Of a stretch of DNA of 15,559 bases, positions 5,779 to 12,553 are shown one piece after another (position 1 is the stretch's first letter; each line of letters starts with the position of its first letter). Source of the DNA: Spirochaetaceae bacterium (GTDB lineage Bacteria; Spirochaetota; Spirochaetia; Treponematales; Breznakiellaceae); assembly GCA_031283025.1 (NCBI GenBank), contig JAITCP010000135.1, forward strand, positions 1-15,559, in the 5' to 3' direction. A model generated the notes under the pieces. It was not told the DNA's origin. It saw only the letters and a list, made by a program, of their open reading frames with translations, and searched no databases. The position numbers and the translations under genes were made by a program.

Positions 5779-7977
5779 TCATTCCACCTTAAACCGGGAA
5801 ACCTCCCGCATTAAGGTGTCTATGCCTTCGCGGTTCTTGCCGCTTATCTCGTTGACACGGTTTACCGCTATGTTCACCTGAGCCGCGCCGGATGCCATTT
5901 CGTTCATGCCGCCGGTTATTTCCTGCGTTACCCTTGATAAATTTTGGCTTTCCTTCATCACTTCTTTGCTGCCCTCAAGCATCTCCTCGGAGCCGGCCTT
6001 TACCTGCTGGGTAATTACATTCAAACCACCGGTGCTTTGCAGGAGTTGTTTGCTTCCGCCTTCCTGCTCCTCCATCGCGTTACGGATATTCTCTTCCTGC
6101 AGCGCTACCGTCTTGACGCCGGAGTCAATCGCTTCAAATTTGTTAAGTACGTTCTCTGTGGAGTTGGTTATCTTGTCGATTGATTCCTTTATCTTTTTTA
6201 ACACCGTGCCAATGGTCTTGGACTGCTCCCCGGAACTTTCCGCCAGTTTGCGTATCTCATCGGCGACAACTGCGAAGCCCTTGCCCGCTTCTCCGGCGTG
6301 GGCCGCCTCAATCGCCGCATTCATTGAAAGCAGATTGGTCTGACTGGCAATGTTTTCCATTACCGAGTTAATCTCCAGGAGGCCCTCGGATTCGCGGAAT
6401 ATTTCCTGAATGTCCGCTGCAACTTCCTGCAATCCGTTGCGGCCTACTGCGGATGCTTCTCTTAACGTATTTACATTTGCGGAATTGTTGATCAGCGTGC
6501 TGGTTACTGAATTGATATTGGCTACCATTTCCTCAATGGCGGATGATGCCTGGGAAATATTGCCGCTCTGATTTTCAACATGGTTGTTGAGTTTGTTGAT
6601 GTTGGTGATAACCTGCTCCATAGTGGCGTTGGTTTGGGTAACGCTGGCGCTCTGGTTCAGGACACGGCCATTAATGCTCTGGATGTTGGAGGTAATTTCG
6701 TTGACTGCAGCCGCTGTTTCGGTCATGTTGCTGGCAAGGTCAGTGCCAATCGCTGACAATTTGGCTGCCTCATTTTTAATGATAACAATCAGGTTTTTGA
6801 TTTTTTTAAGGGTTTTGTTGAAATATAGAGCCAGATCTCCCACTTCGTCTTTGGAACTGACGGCGATGCTCCGGGTCAGGTCGCCTTCGCCTTCGGATAT
6901 GTCCTTGAGGGTTTCCGCTACCCTGACGATTGGTTTTGTAGTGTTGTTCAGGACAAAGTACACAATTACCACTGCCGCTGTAATGGCTATCACCGCCAGA
7001 ATAATGGTAAATCTGGTAATTTCGTTTACTTCTTTTAAAACGTATGATTCTGCGGAACCCATCATTATCGTCCATGTGCTGCCGGAATTGCCTATGTCAA
7101 AAGGAATCATGATGATATGCAGGTCCTCCTGCAAGAAATCCACCCAGCTTTCACATTGAAATTCCTTTCCTTCAAGAACAGCCTTGTTGGCCTGTTCTTT
7201 ATATTTGCCGTATTGTGAATCCGCGTCCATGAGTTTCTTTCCTATCCTGTCGGGCATGAAGCTCGCCATAATAGTTCCGTCGCCTGAATAAATGGAAATA
7301 GCGTAAACTTCCTCAAGAGATGCCAGGGCATTCTCTAATGCGCCCTGCATTAGTTCGATGGATATAAGACAGACAATGGCTCCTACTACTTCGTCGCTTC
7401 GGGAAGTGGTTATGGGAACCCCCATTCTGATAATATAGGTGTCTTTTCCGTTCACCGTAAAAGGCGTTGGTTGTTCAACCCTGTCATTGAGAGCGTTGGG
7501 GCCGTTCAAATAAGACATGGTTTCTTCAACTGCGAGGCAGGGCGTGGCCACAATTTGGCCGTTTTCCCTGCCGTAGGTCATTGCGTACTGTCCCGTGGCC
7601 GTTGAACCGGGCCTGCCTATATAACGGCTGTCCATGCCGTCTAACGCATTTGGTTTCCAGACGGAAAATATGCTGACGAAGTTGTCATTATTATTCAGAG
7701 TAGCCCTCAGCATTTCGTCATACCTGTCCCGCCGCTCGCCGACAGGCACGGATTCATATTCACCCATTATATCCGCAACCCCGCATAACAACTGTAAATA
7801 GCCTTCTTCCCTGCCTTTCCAGTAGTTCGCCTGCGAAGTGGCCAGGTTCTTGAGGCTGCGCACGCTCAAATCCAGGCTTATACTGGATGCCTGCCCAAGC
7901 AAAATGATCGCAATGCCCCCCGCCACAGCTACGACAATGGCGATCATCATGATGCTCAGTTTGATTTTGATTTTCAT
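5779..7977 (-). CDS. Methyl-accepting chemotaxis protein
   Basis: A 732-residue transmembrane chemoreceptor. A short basic N-terminus leads into TM1 (about 8-28), a periplasmic sensing region of about 290 residues with the layout of a double-Cache (dCache) domain, TM2 (about 323-343), a HAMP linker (344-396, starting NNTTKPI with the DEVG element) and a long coiled-coil signalling domain. The conserved kinase-control tip IASQTNLLSMNAAIEAAHAG (543-562), followed by EAGKGFAVVADEIRKLAE, contacts CheA and CheW. There is no CheR-binding pentapeptide such as NWETF at the C-terminus. The ligand cannot be read from the sequence; dCache receptors usually bind small organic acids, amino acids or amines. 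AAGGA stands 7 nt before the ATG and AAGGAG slightly further up. It is probably transcribed alone. Confidence 0.95.
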   Translation of the reverse strand: MKIKIKLSIMMIAIVVAVAGGIAIILLGQASSISLDLSVRSLKNLATSQANYWKGREEGYLQLLCGVADIMGEYESVPVGERRDRYDEMLRATLNNNDNFVSIFSVWKPNALDGMDSRYIGRPGSTATGQYAMTYGRENGQIVATPCLAVEETMSYLNGPNALNDRVEQPTPFTVNGKDTYIIRMGVPITTSRSDEVVGAIVCLISIELMQGALENALASLEEVYAISIYSGDGTIMASFMPDRIGKKLMDADSQYGKYKEQANKAVLEGKEFQCESWVDFLQEDLHIIMIPFDIGNSGSTWTIMMGSAESYVLKEVNEITRFTIILAVIAITAAVVIVYFVLNNTTKPIVRVAETLKDISEGEGDLTRSIAVSSKDEVGDLALYFNKTLKKIKNLIVIIKNEAAKLSAIGTDLASNMTETAAAVNEITSNIQSINGRVLNQSASVTQTNATMEQVITNINKLNNHVENQSGNISQASSAIEEMVANINSVTSTLINNSANVNTLREASAVGRNGLQEVAADIQEIFRESEGLLEINSVMENIASQTNLLSMNAAIEAAHAGEAGKGFAVVADEIRKLAESSGEQSKTIGTVLKKIKESIDKITNSTENVLNKFEAIDSGVKTVALQEENIRNAMEEQEGGSKQLLQSTGGLNVITQQVKAGSEEMLEGSKEVMKESQNLSRVTQEITGGMNEMASGAAQVNIAVNRVNEISGKNREGIDTLMREVSRFKVE

Positions 7978-8011
7978 TTTTTTCCTTGCTCCTTTGCCTT
8001 TTATTATAGAT

Positions 8012-8054
8012 ACTGTGTTTTACGGCCCATCCTGAAATATGGAAAAAACACAGT
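8012..8054 (-). promoter_or_regulatory. Inverted repeat in the chemotaxis gene leader
   Basis: Arms ACTGTGTTTT (8012-8021) and AAAACACAGT (8045-8054) are perfect over 10 bp with a 23-nt spacer. They lie between the candidate promoter and the ribosome-binding site of the chemotaxis gene, so they could form a leader hairpin or a regulator-binding site. Confidence 0.5.
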
Positions 8055-8064
8055 CTTATTTTTA

Positions 8065-8092
8065 AGTGTATTATTTGGAATTTAATTGTCAA
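8065..8092 (-). promoter_or_regulatory. Candidate sigma-70-type promoter of the chemotaxis gene
   Basis: On the minus strand TTGACA (8087-8092) is followed after 16 bp by TACACT (8065-8070, 4 of 6 to TATAAT), in the only long intergenic gap upstream of the gene. No sigma-28 flagellar-type promoter was obvious. Confidence 0.4.
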
Positions 8093-8110
8093 ATTTTACC
8101 AGGCAGATTC

Positions 8111-8153
8111 CAGGGAATCACTGATTAGCGCCAAGTTAATCAGCGATTTCCTG
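8111..8153 (-). terminator. Hairpin directly after the LarA-like gene
   Basis: The stem pairs AATCACTGATTA (8116-8127) with TAATCAGCGATT (8137-8148), 11 of 12, with flanking CAGG/CCTG strengthening it. It begins right after the TAG stop (8154-8156) of the LarA-like gene. No T-run follows, so it may be a processing or stability hairpin instead of a classical intrinsic terminator. Confidence 0.45.
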
Positions 8154-9527
8154 CTATGTATCCCCAAACCGCCGTTTTTCCGCCCAAAGACCCAGGGCGG
8201 GGTTGGGAACAAAGAAAATTCGCTCCCCGTCTGCAAGGGTATTCCAGCCAAGGTTCAGCTTATTTGTGTCGTAGCGGGCCTGGGCGGCGCTTAAATCGCC
8301 CCACTCAAAGCCCACGGATTCGATCTCTTTTTGGGAAACGCCCGTACCGGGGCAGTAACGGACGGTAAAGCGGCCTTCACTGGAGCCGTGAATTAGATGG
8401 GCGGCGGCGCTCAGATTACCCCCCAGTTCGGCGTCTGCGGCGGCTTTGGCGATGATTTCCGCGCCGGGCCGGTAGCCGTGTTTGCGGATTAATGCGTCCA
8501 CCCCCAGATCTTCTCCAAAGCGTTCAAGCCCCGGCGCAAGGATTAAAAGTTCGCCGCCGTCTGCAATGGCCATGCGGGTACGGTAAATCGCCTTGTTCCC
8601 CAACCATGTTGTGCGAAATTCCTCCGGTTCCAGCCAGACCACGGCCTTGTGAACCGGTTCGTCCATGATGTCTACATTTACTTCACGGGCCAGGGCGGCG
8701 GCCTTTTCAAAACATTCCCTGCCAAAGCCTATGTAAAGGCCCCGGACTGCCAGGGAACCCCGGCCTTTGCCCGCAGTTGCGGCTTCAGTGTCAGTGCGGG
8801 CGCCCACCACGGTAAGGGCCCACAGGATAGGGGGCAGGGCGCCGCCAAAACGGCGAAACCCTTCGTCAAAAAGGGCCCGCACCGGGGTATCCGTCCGGCC
8901 CATCATTCGTTCCATACCGTAGGCCGCTCCGGCAAAGTGGCTTTTGTCGATGGCCTCCTTGCCGCCGGTTCCCACAAAAATATTTTTAACGTGGTTAGCC
9001 ATGCCGATTACCTCGTGAGGCACCACCTGGCCTATAGAGAGAATCAGGGAAAAGCCGCCCCTTGACGCTCCGCTTTCCGGGCCGCCGGATGCTCCGCCTT
9101 TCCGCAGTAATTTGTTGACCTGCACGGGCCAGTCATAACGCGCCGCCCCGTTTGTGATTTGCTCCACCCAATCCGCTTCCAGGCGGCCCAGCTCAATCAC
9201 ATCGTTCCGCCAGTCGTGGGCGCGGAAAATGTTTTTGGGGGTGGCAGGAAACATCCGCTCCAACTCTGCGGCGGTCATTGCCATGTGGGTTCCCAGGGCG
9301 GGAAGCACCGCTCCCAGCCTGCCGGAAAGTTCACGGGCCGCAATATCGGTAAAAAAACCCGCGCGGGAGTGGAAGCGGGTTATATCCGGCGGCACAATAA
9401 CTACCGGCCCCGCGTCATTTATGTCTGCCAGCGCCTTTGACAATGCCCCGGAAAAAAGTTCGTCCAGTTCCTTGTCAGAAAGGTCAAGATCGGCTCCGCC
9501 TCGTGCAACATAGGTCTTTTCAATCAT
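8154..9527 (-). CDS. LarA-superfamily hydroxyacid racemase/epimerase (DUF2088 family)
   Basis: A 457-residue protein of the nickel-pincer-nucleotide enzyme superfamily typified by lactate racemase LarA. Visible elements are PPDITR (46-51; R51 corresponds to the substrate arginine of the LarA D-x-T-R motif), GTHMAM with H81 (catalytic histidine equivalent), and the block H171 ... K181 ... H197. The spacings of 10 and 16 match LarA H174, K184 and H200, where the lysine carries the cofactor and H200 binds nickel. Characterised superfamily members interconvert C2 epimers of lactate, malate, 2-hydroxyglutarate, phenyllactate or gluconate. The nearby gnd and KDG-kinase-like genes make a sugar acid such as gluconate/mannonate the best guess, but this is inference. 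The cofactor genes larB, larC and larE are not in the window. The start at 9525-9527 is chosen for the AGGAG 8 nt upstream; a longer start at 9557 would lie inside a hairpin. Confidence 0.82.
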   Translation of the reverse strand: MIEKTYVARGGADLDLSDKELDELFSGALSKALADINDAGPVVIVPPDITRFHSRAGFFTDIAARELSGRLGAVLPALGTHMAMTAAELERMFPATPKNIFRAHDWRNDVIELGRLEADWVEQITNGAARYDWPVQVNKLLRKGGASGGPESGASRGGFSLILSIGQVVPHEVIGMANHVKNIFVGTGGKEAIDKSHFAGAAYGMERMMGRTDTPVRALFDEGFRRFGGALPPILWALTVVGARTDTEAATAGKGRGSLAVRGLYIGFGRECFEKAAALAREVNVDIMDEPVHKAVVWLEPEEFRTTWLGNKAIYRTRMAIADGGELLILAPGLERFGEDLGVDALIRKHGYRPGAEIIAKAAADAELGGNLSAAAHLIHGSSEGRFTVRYCPGTGVSQKEIESVGFEWGDLSAAQARYDTNKLNLGWNTLADGERIFFVPNPALGLWAEKRRFGDT

Positions 9528-9538
9528 GGACACTCTCC
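9515..9538. repeat. 24-bp direct repeat, left copy (start of LarA-like gene)
   Basis: Identical to 10679-10702 over 24 bp. This copy holds the first four codons, the ATG and most of the ribosome-binding site of the LarA-like gene (minus strand). The two copies bound a 1,140-bp segment. Confidence 0.92.
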
Positions 9539-9545
9539 TGAGGAT

Positions 9546-9571
9546 TTTCCAAAACACCTGAGTTTTGGAAA
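9546..9571 (-). promoter_or_regulatory. Leader hairpin of the LarA-like gene
   Basis: Perfect 10-bp inverted repeat TTTCCAAAAC/GTTTTGGAAA (9546-9555 and 9562-9571) with a 6-nt loop. On the minus strand it ends just upstream of the AGGAG of the LarA-like gene. It could influence translation initiation or mRNA stability, or be a small dispersed repeat. Confidence 0.55.
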
Positions 9572-9584
9572 TGGCCCTCCTAAT

Positions 9585-9626
9585 AAAAAATACGGCAGTT
9601 TTGCAGGCTAAAAGCTAAAAAACTGC
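9585..9626 (-). terminator. Candidate rho-independent terminator of the unknown split gene
   Basis: On the minus strand, just after the TAA at 9639-9641, GCAGTTTT (9619-9626) pairs with AAAACTGC (9595-9602). It is followed by CG and then TATTTTTTATT. The stem plus T-run immediately after a stop fits an intrinsic terminator. Confidence 0.6.
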
Positions 9627-9638
9627 AAATCCGGTAAT

Positions 9639-10337
9639 TTAAACGCGGTCCTTGTTGTTTGGCAGAAAAAATTCAAGAGAAGACCGTGATAAGTTTCTAA
9701 AATGCAACTGATTCAAAAATTCTTTAAAAGTTTCTTTGTCTTCGTGTATCGAAAGGTTGACAGTTTGTGTATGAAGGGCTAAACAAATAAGGAAGTATGC
9801 AAAATACTCATTGAAATACGACTGGATATATGATTCGGGGGGAGAATTTTGCCCGTCTCTGAAACCGAGATGAAATGGTTTTAATACGGAAAACCAATAT
9901 AAAAGAACCGCTGCCTGCCGTTCAACATAGGGATTGCCTGAAGGTACTTTGAATCCAAAGTCTGCCCCTTCTGAAATAATTTGTTCCAGTTGTTCCTGCT
10001 GGTTTTGATCCAACGCTGTCCCGAGTTTTCGTATTTTGGCACAAATGCGCCGGAAGCCATAAATATCACGGGAATACCGGGTAAATACTCCTAACAAAGC
10101 GGGATAGTCAATCAGGGGCCTGCATCGGGTAAAAGCACTGTCCTCGGCAGCCAGAATTTCATATAGTAAATCTGCCATAGCCGCAATTTGGTTTACAAGG
10201 GCTACCCTATCCCTCCGTTTGAATTGACCTGCATCAAACGAATAATTTATCCCCTTGTCGTGTTCATAGACGGCATCCTGGAAAAGGGCAAAATAGCAAT
10301 CTGACCTATCGGGAAACATTGCATCAAAAGAGGCCAT
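9639..10337 (-). CDS. Unknown mostly helical protein; downstream part of a gene split by an in-frame TAG
   Basis: A 232-residue frame with no family I recognise. It is rich in aromatic and helical stretches, for example a middle segment RYSRDIYGFRRICAKIRKLG and a C-terminal FKEFLNQLHFRNLS; there is no signal peptide or clear membrane segment. Its ATG (10335-10337) has AGGG 6 nt upstream, so independent translation is possible. The sequence just upstream is in the same frame as the preceding 67-codon frame and is interrupted only by a single TAG (10347-10349), suggesting that the two parts were once one protein of about 300 residues. A terminator-like hairpin follows the stop. It sits inside the segment bounded by the 24-bp direct repeats. 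Confidence 0.65.
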   Translation of the reverse strand: MASFDAMFPDRSDCYFALFQDAVYEHDKGINYSFDAGQFKRRDRVALVNQIAAMADLLYEILAAEDSAFTRCRPLIDYPALLGVFTRYSRDIYGFRRICAKIRKLGTALDQNQQEQLEQIISEGADFGFKVPSGNPYVERQAAVLLYWFSVLKPFHLGFRDGQNSPPESYIQSYFNEYFAYFLICLALHTQTVNLSIHEDKETFKEFLNQLHFRNLSRSSLEFFLPNNKDRV

Positions 10338-10346
10338 TGGAACCCT

Positions 10347-10550
10347 CTATACCCTTAACGCGGAAAGTATTTTGCCGGAAAGCCGGTTTGCATATTCGTC
10401 AAGTGAATCATTGCACGGAAGGCATTGAGAGGAAGTACCGGGATTGGGGTTGTTTTTTGTCCGTTCATATATTTCCGGTGAAAAAAAGGTTTCGTCATTT
10501 AAGTCTACAGCCAACTCATTGAAATAGGACATTCTTTTTGAAGGTTCCAT
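10347..10550 (-). CDS. Short unknown protein; upstream part of the TAG-interrupted gene
   Basis: A 67-residue frame from ATG 10548-10550 (MEPSKRMSYFNELAVDLNDE...) to TAG 10347-10349, ending ANRLSGKILSALRV. No known motif is visible. An alternative start is MSYFNELAV (10530-10532), and the open frame extends up to 10592. A promoter-like TTGACA (10581-10586) and TATAAC (10560-10565) with a 15-bp spacer lie just upstream. If that promoter is used, the MSYF start has a normal leader and the 10550 start would be nearly leaderless. It is in frame with the next gene, four codons apart counting the TAG, so it is likely the N-terminal part of one disrupted protein; a separate small gene is the alternative. 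Confidence 0.5.
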   Translation of the reverse strand: MEPSKRMSYFNELAVDLNDETFFSPEIYERTKNNPNPGTSSQCLPCNDSLDEYANRLSGKILSALRV

Positions 10551-10559
10551 AATATACAG

Positions 10560-10586
10560 GTTATAGGAATAAATGGAGGTTGTCAA
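10560..10586 (-). promoter_or_regulatory. Candidate promoter of the unknown split gene
   Basis: TTGACA (10581-10586) and TATAAC (10560-10565) on the minus strand are separated by 15 bp, slightly short. They lie directly upstream of the first frame of the split gene. Confidence 0.4.
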
Positions 10587-10678
10587 CATCACGCATGAGG
10601 CACTGCTTCCTATTGCTTTCTATTACAATGCAGCAATGACAGCGTTATTGAAAATAAATCAACCGCTCCGCTCCGCCC

Positions 10679-10702
10679 TCTTTTCAATCATGGACACTCT
10701 CC
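10679..10702. repeat. 24-bp direct repeat, right copy (orphan start upstream of gnd)
   Basis: Exact copy of 9515-9538. On the minus strand it still carries GGGAG, spacer, ATG (10689-10691) and the codons for MIEK. The frame then reads out to TGA at 10659-10661, giving only a ten-residue peptide. It appears to be the abandoned start of the LarA-like gene. Confidence 0.92.
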
Positions 10703-10710
10703 CTTATACT
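10681..10710 (+). promoter_or_regulatory. Candidate promoter of gnd
   Basis: TATACT (10705-10710; 5 of 6 to TATAAT) with TTTTCA (10681-10686) 18 bp upstream would give a leader of about 27 nt. The leader contains AAGGGAG (10731-10737), 6 nt before the gnd ATG. The -35 would lie inside the 24-bp repeat. A minus-strand TATGAT (10718-10723) nearby could be the -10 of an ancestral divergent promoter. Confidence 0.4.
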
Positions 10711-10743
10711 TATTTTGATCATACCATAAAAAGGGAGAAAACA

Positions 10744-12195
10744 ATGGGAACTGCGGATATTGGCCTTATCGGGCTTGCGGTAATGGGGGAAAACCTGGTA
10801 CTTAACATGGAAAGTAAAGGGTTTTCCGTGGCGGTGTACAACCGGACTACGTCCAAGGTGGACGATTTTGTGCAGGGCCGGGGCGCGGGTAAAAAGATAA
10901 CCGGCTGCCGCAGCATGGCGGAACTGGCCGCCGCTTTAAGTACGCCTCGTAAGGCGATGATCATGGTAAAGGCCGGTAAAGCCGTGGACGATACCATCGA
11001 TCAACTTCTGGAAGTCCTCGAAAAGGGCGATGTTATCATTGACGGCGGCAATTCCAATTATCAGGACACGATGCGCCGCACGGCGTATGTTGAATCCAAA
11101 GGGCTTTTATATATCGGAACCGGCGTTTCCGGCGGCGAGGAAGGGGCATTGACCGGCCCTTCCGTTATGCCCGGCGGTTCCCTGGCTGCATGGCCGCTGG
11201 TAAAGCTCATTTTGCAGTCCATTTCCGCAAAAGTAGAAAACGGAACGCCCTGCTGCGATTGGGTTGGAGAAAACGGCGCAGGTCATTTTGTTAAAATGGT
11301 ACACAACGGCATTGAGTACGGTGATATGCAGCTTATCTGTGAAACATACGATTTAATGAAAAATGTCCTGGGCCTTTCCTGCGCGGAAATGGGCGATGTT
11401 TTTGACGAGTGGAACCGGGGCTCCCTTGGCAGCTACTTAATCGAAATAACCAGGGACATACTCCGCTACAAAGATGATGACGGCAAACCGCTGGTGGAAA
11501 AAATTCTTGACACGGCGGGGCAAAAGGGAACCGGCAAGTGGACCGGCATTGCGGCGCTGGAATTCGGCGTACCCCTTACCCTTATTGGGGAGGCGGTTTT
11601 TGGCCGCTGCCTGTCTGCCGCCAAAGATGAGCGGGTGCGGGCTTCCAAAGTTTTCTCCGGCCCAAAGGCAGTGCCCCCGGCGGATAAAGCGGCTTTTATC
11701 AAAGACCTGGAAAAAGCCCTGTATGCGTCCAAGGTAGTTTCCTATGCCCAGGGGTATCTGTTGATGAGGGAAGCGGCCAAAGAATACAAGTGGAATCTGA
11801 ACTATGGCGGCATCGCCCTTATGTGGCGGGGCGGCTGTATAATCCGCTCGGTGTTCCTGGGCAAAATCAAGGAAGCGTTTGACAAAAAGCCCGATCTGGA
11901 AAACCTCCTTCTTGACCCCTTCTTTACCGGAGTTATCCGGGATGCCCAGGATTCGTGGCGCAGAGTTGCCGCTGCGGCGGTGCAGAACGGCATCCCCGCG
12001 CCGGCCCTTACCAGCGCGCTGGCCTACTTTGACGGTTACCGCAGCGAGCGCGTGCCGGCAAACCTGCTCCAGGCCCAGCGGGACTACTTTGGAGCGCACA
12101 CCTACGAACGCATTGACAAAAACCGGGGCGAGTTCTTCCACACCAACTGGACAGGGCACGGCGGCACAACAAGCGCATCCACCTATACGGTGTAA
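10744..12195 (+). CDS. gnd: 6-phosphogluconate dehydrogenase, decarboxylating
   Basis: A 483-residue protein, the usual length of the long bacterial/animal form. It oxidatively decarboxylates 6-phosphogluconate to ribulose-5-phosphate, making NADPH in the pentose phosphate pathway. Seen here: the dinucleotide-binding N-terminus GLIGLAVMGENL, the NRT at 33-35 expected to contact the NADP phosphate, IIDGGNSNYQDT (98-109), the substrate motif VSGGEEGA (128-135), the catalytic lysine and glutamate in HFVKMVHNGIEYGD (K184, N188, E191), GQKGTGKWT, and the C-terminal tail with HTNWTGHGG. The frame is open further upstream, but ATG 10744 is chosen because AAGGGAG lies 6 nt before it and the family begins there. 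The kinase gene follows 358 bp downstream. Confidence 0.97.
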   Translation: MGTADIGLIGLAVMGENLVLNMESKGFSVAVYNRTTSKVDDFVQGRGAGKKITGCRSMAELAAALSTPRKAMIMVKAGKAVDDTIDQLLEVLEKGDVIIDGGNSNYQDTMRRTAYVESKGLLYIGTGVSGGEEGALTGPSVMPGGSLAAWPLVKLILQSISAKVENGTPCCDWVGENGAGHFVKMVHNGIEYGDMQLICETYDLMKNVLGLSCAEMGDVFDEWNRGSLGSYLIEITRDILRYKDDDGKPLVEKILDTAGQKGTGKWTGIAALEFGVPLTLIGEAVFGRCLSAAKDERVRASKVFSGPKAVPPADKAAFIKDLEKALYASKVVSYAQGYLLMREAAKEYKWNLNYGGIALMWRGGCIIRSVFLGKIKEAFDKKPDLENLLLDPFFTGVIRDAQDSWRRVAAAAVQNGIPAPALTSALAYFDGYRSERVPANLLQAQRDYFGAHTYERIDKNRGEFFHTNWTGHGGTTSASTYTV

Positions 12196-12202
12196 GGAAT
12201 AG

Positions 12203-12239
12203 CCCGCAAATCCCCCGCGTTGGCTCGCAATGCACATGG
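12203..12239 (+). repeat. 37-bp dispersed repeat, copy B (after gnd)
   Basis: Partner of the copy at the glpK stop (1381-1417, other strand), 32 of 37 identical. It starts 7 bp after the gnd stop, and its last 8 bp form the beginning of the palindromic element's left arm. Confidence 0.7.
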
Positions 12240-12343
12240 GGTTTTTAATTTAGTAAGGAGGCGCACGACAAAATAATGATGGGGCCTGCCCTTCGCTTTT
12301 ATTCTGTGTGCACCTCCTACAATTTTTCAAAAACCCCATGTGC
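12232..12343. mobile_element. 112-bp palindromic MITE-like element
   Basis: Perfect 15-bp terminal inverted repeats GCACATGGGGTTTTT (12232-12246) and AAAAACCCCATGTGC (12329-12343). A second nested pair AGGAGGCGCAC (12256-12266) and GTGCACCTCCT (12308-12318) matches 10 of 11, and there is a GGGC/GCCC centre (12282-12291). All share a centre near 12287, so the whole element can fold into one long hairpin. It has no transposase, so it could be a MITE-like repeat or a structured RNA in the gnd 3' region. Confidence 0.6.
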
Positions 12344-12489
12344 TCTGGCAGGTGGCAGATATTTTTTTCCTTCGTTGATGATTTGAAAAACAACGGGTAT
12401 ATTGAACTTGGGAGGTGCCAGGCATCACGTTGTGGTGGCTGACACTGTTGCGCGGTTCCAAAGATTTGAAGAAAATTCTATAATTAGAG

Positions 12490-12517
12490 TTGTTCAGAAA
12501 CTTCAGTTTCTAAACAA
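12490..12517 (+). promoter_or_regulatory. Leader hairpin upstream of the sugar kinase
   Basis: TTGTTCAGAAAC (12490-12501) pairs with GTTTCTAAACAA (12506-12517) at 11 of 12, with a TTCA loop and wobble extensions. An A-rich stretch and CGAGG lead to the ATG at 12554. No T-run follows, so a terminator is unlikely. Confidence 0.5.
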
Positions 12518-12553
12518 TTTCCTATAAAAAATTAAACTAAAGCGAGGATTATT

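Larger units (their letters stand above)
9639..10550 (-). pseudogene. Combined view: unknown gene of about 300 codons with one premature in-frame TAG
   Basis: Reading 10550 to 9639 in a single frame gives 303 sense codons broken only by TAG at 10347-10349. The bridging text reads ...KILSALRV-stop-RVPMASFDAMF. A single substitution of a CAG, TGG, AAG or similar codon would explain it. TAG is used as the normal stop of the LarA-like and zinc-ribbon genes, so general amber decoding is unlikely. It may be a recent nonsense pseudogene, a translational restart pair, or a sequencing error. Confidence 0.5.
12196..12553 (+). other. gnd-kinase intergenic region
   Basis: This 358-bp gap holds the 37-bp dispersed repeat (12203-12239), a 112-bp palindromic element (12232-12343) and a leader hairpin (12490-12517) before the kinase. 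Between 12384 and 12526 a short plus-strand frame reads GGARHHVVVADTVARFQRF..., but it has no convincing start and no recognised homologue, so I do not call it a gene. Confidence 0.7.

Noticed and set aside
5388..5792. 134-codon plus-strand frame across the hairpin repeats
   Set aside because: It contains a duplicated segment only because it translates both copies of the 55-bp repeat, and has no ribosome-binding site.
9528..9557. Longer start for the LarA-like protein (MFWKILRRVS...)
   Set aside because: It falls in a 10-bp stem hairpin with no Shine-Dalgarno; the ATG at 9527 has AGGAG at good spacing.
10573..10743. N-terminal extension of gnd
   Set aside because: The frame is open, but it has no ribosome-binding site, overlaps the 24-bp repeat, and adds 57 residues not found in the family. 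The ATG at 10744 has AAGGGAG.
12276..12386. Small 36-codon plus-strand frame starting ATGATG inside the palindrome, after AAGGAGG
   Set aside because: The spacing to the Shine-Dalgarno is about 14 nt, the frame spans the palindrome arm, and the product has no recognisable features.
12384..12526. Plus-strand frame reading GGARHHVVVADTVARFQRF before the kinase
   Set aside because: No usable start, and the end is simply the translated hairpin. It may be a gene scrap but cannot be supported.
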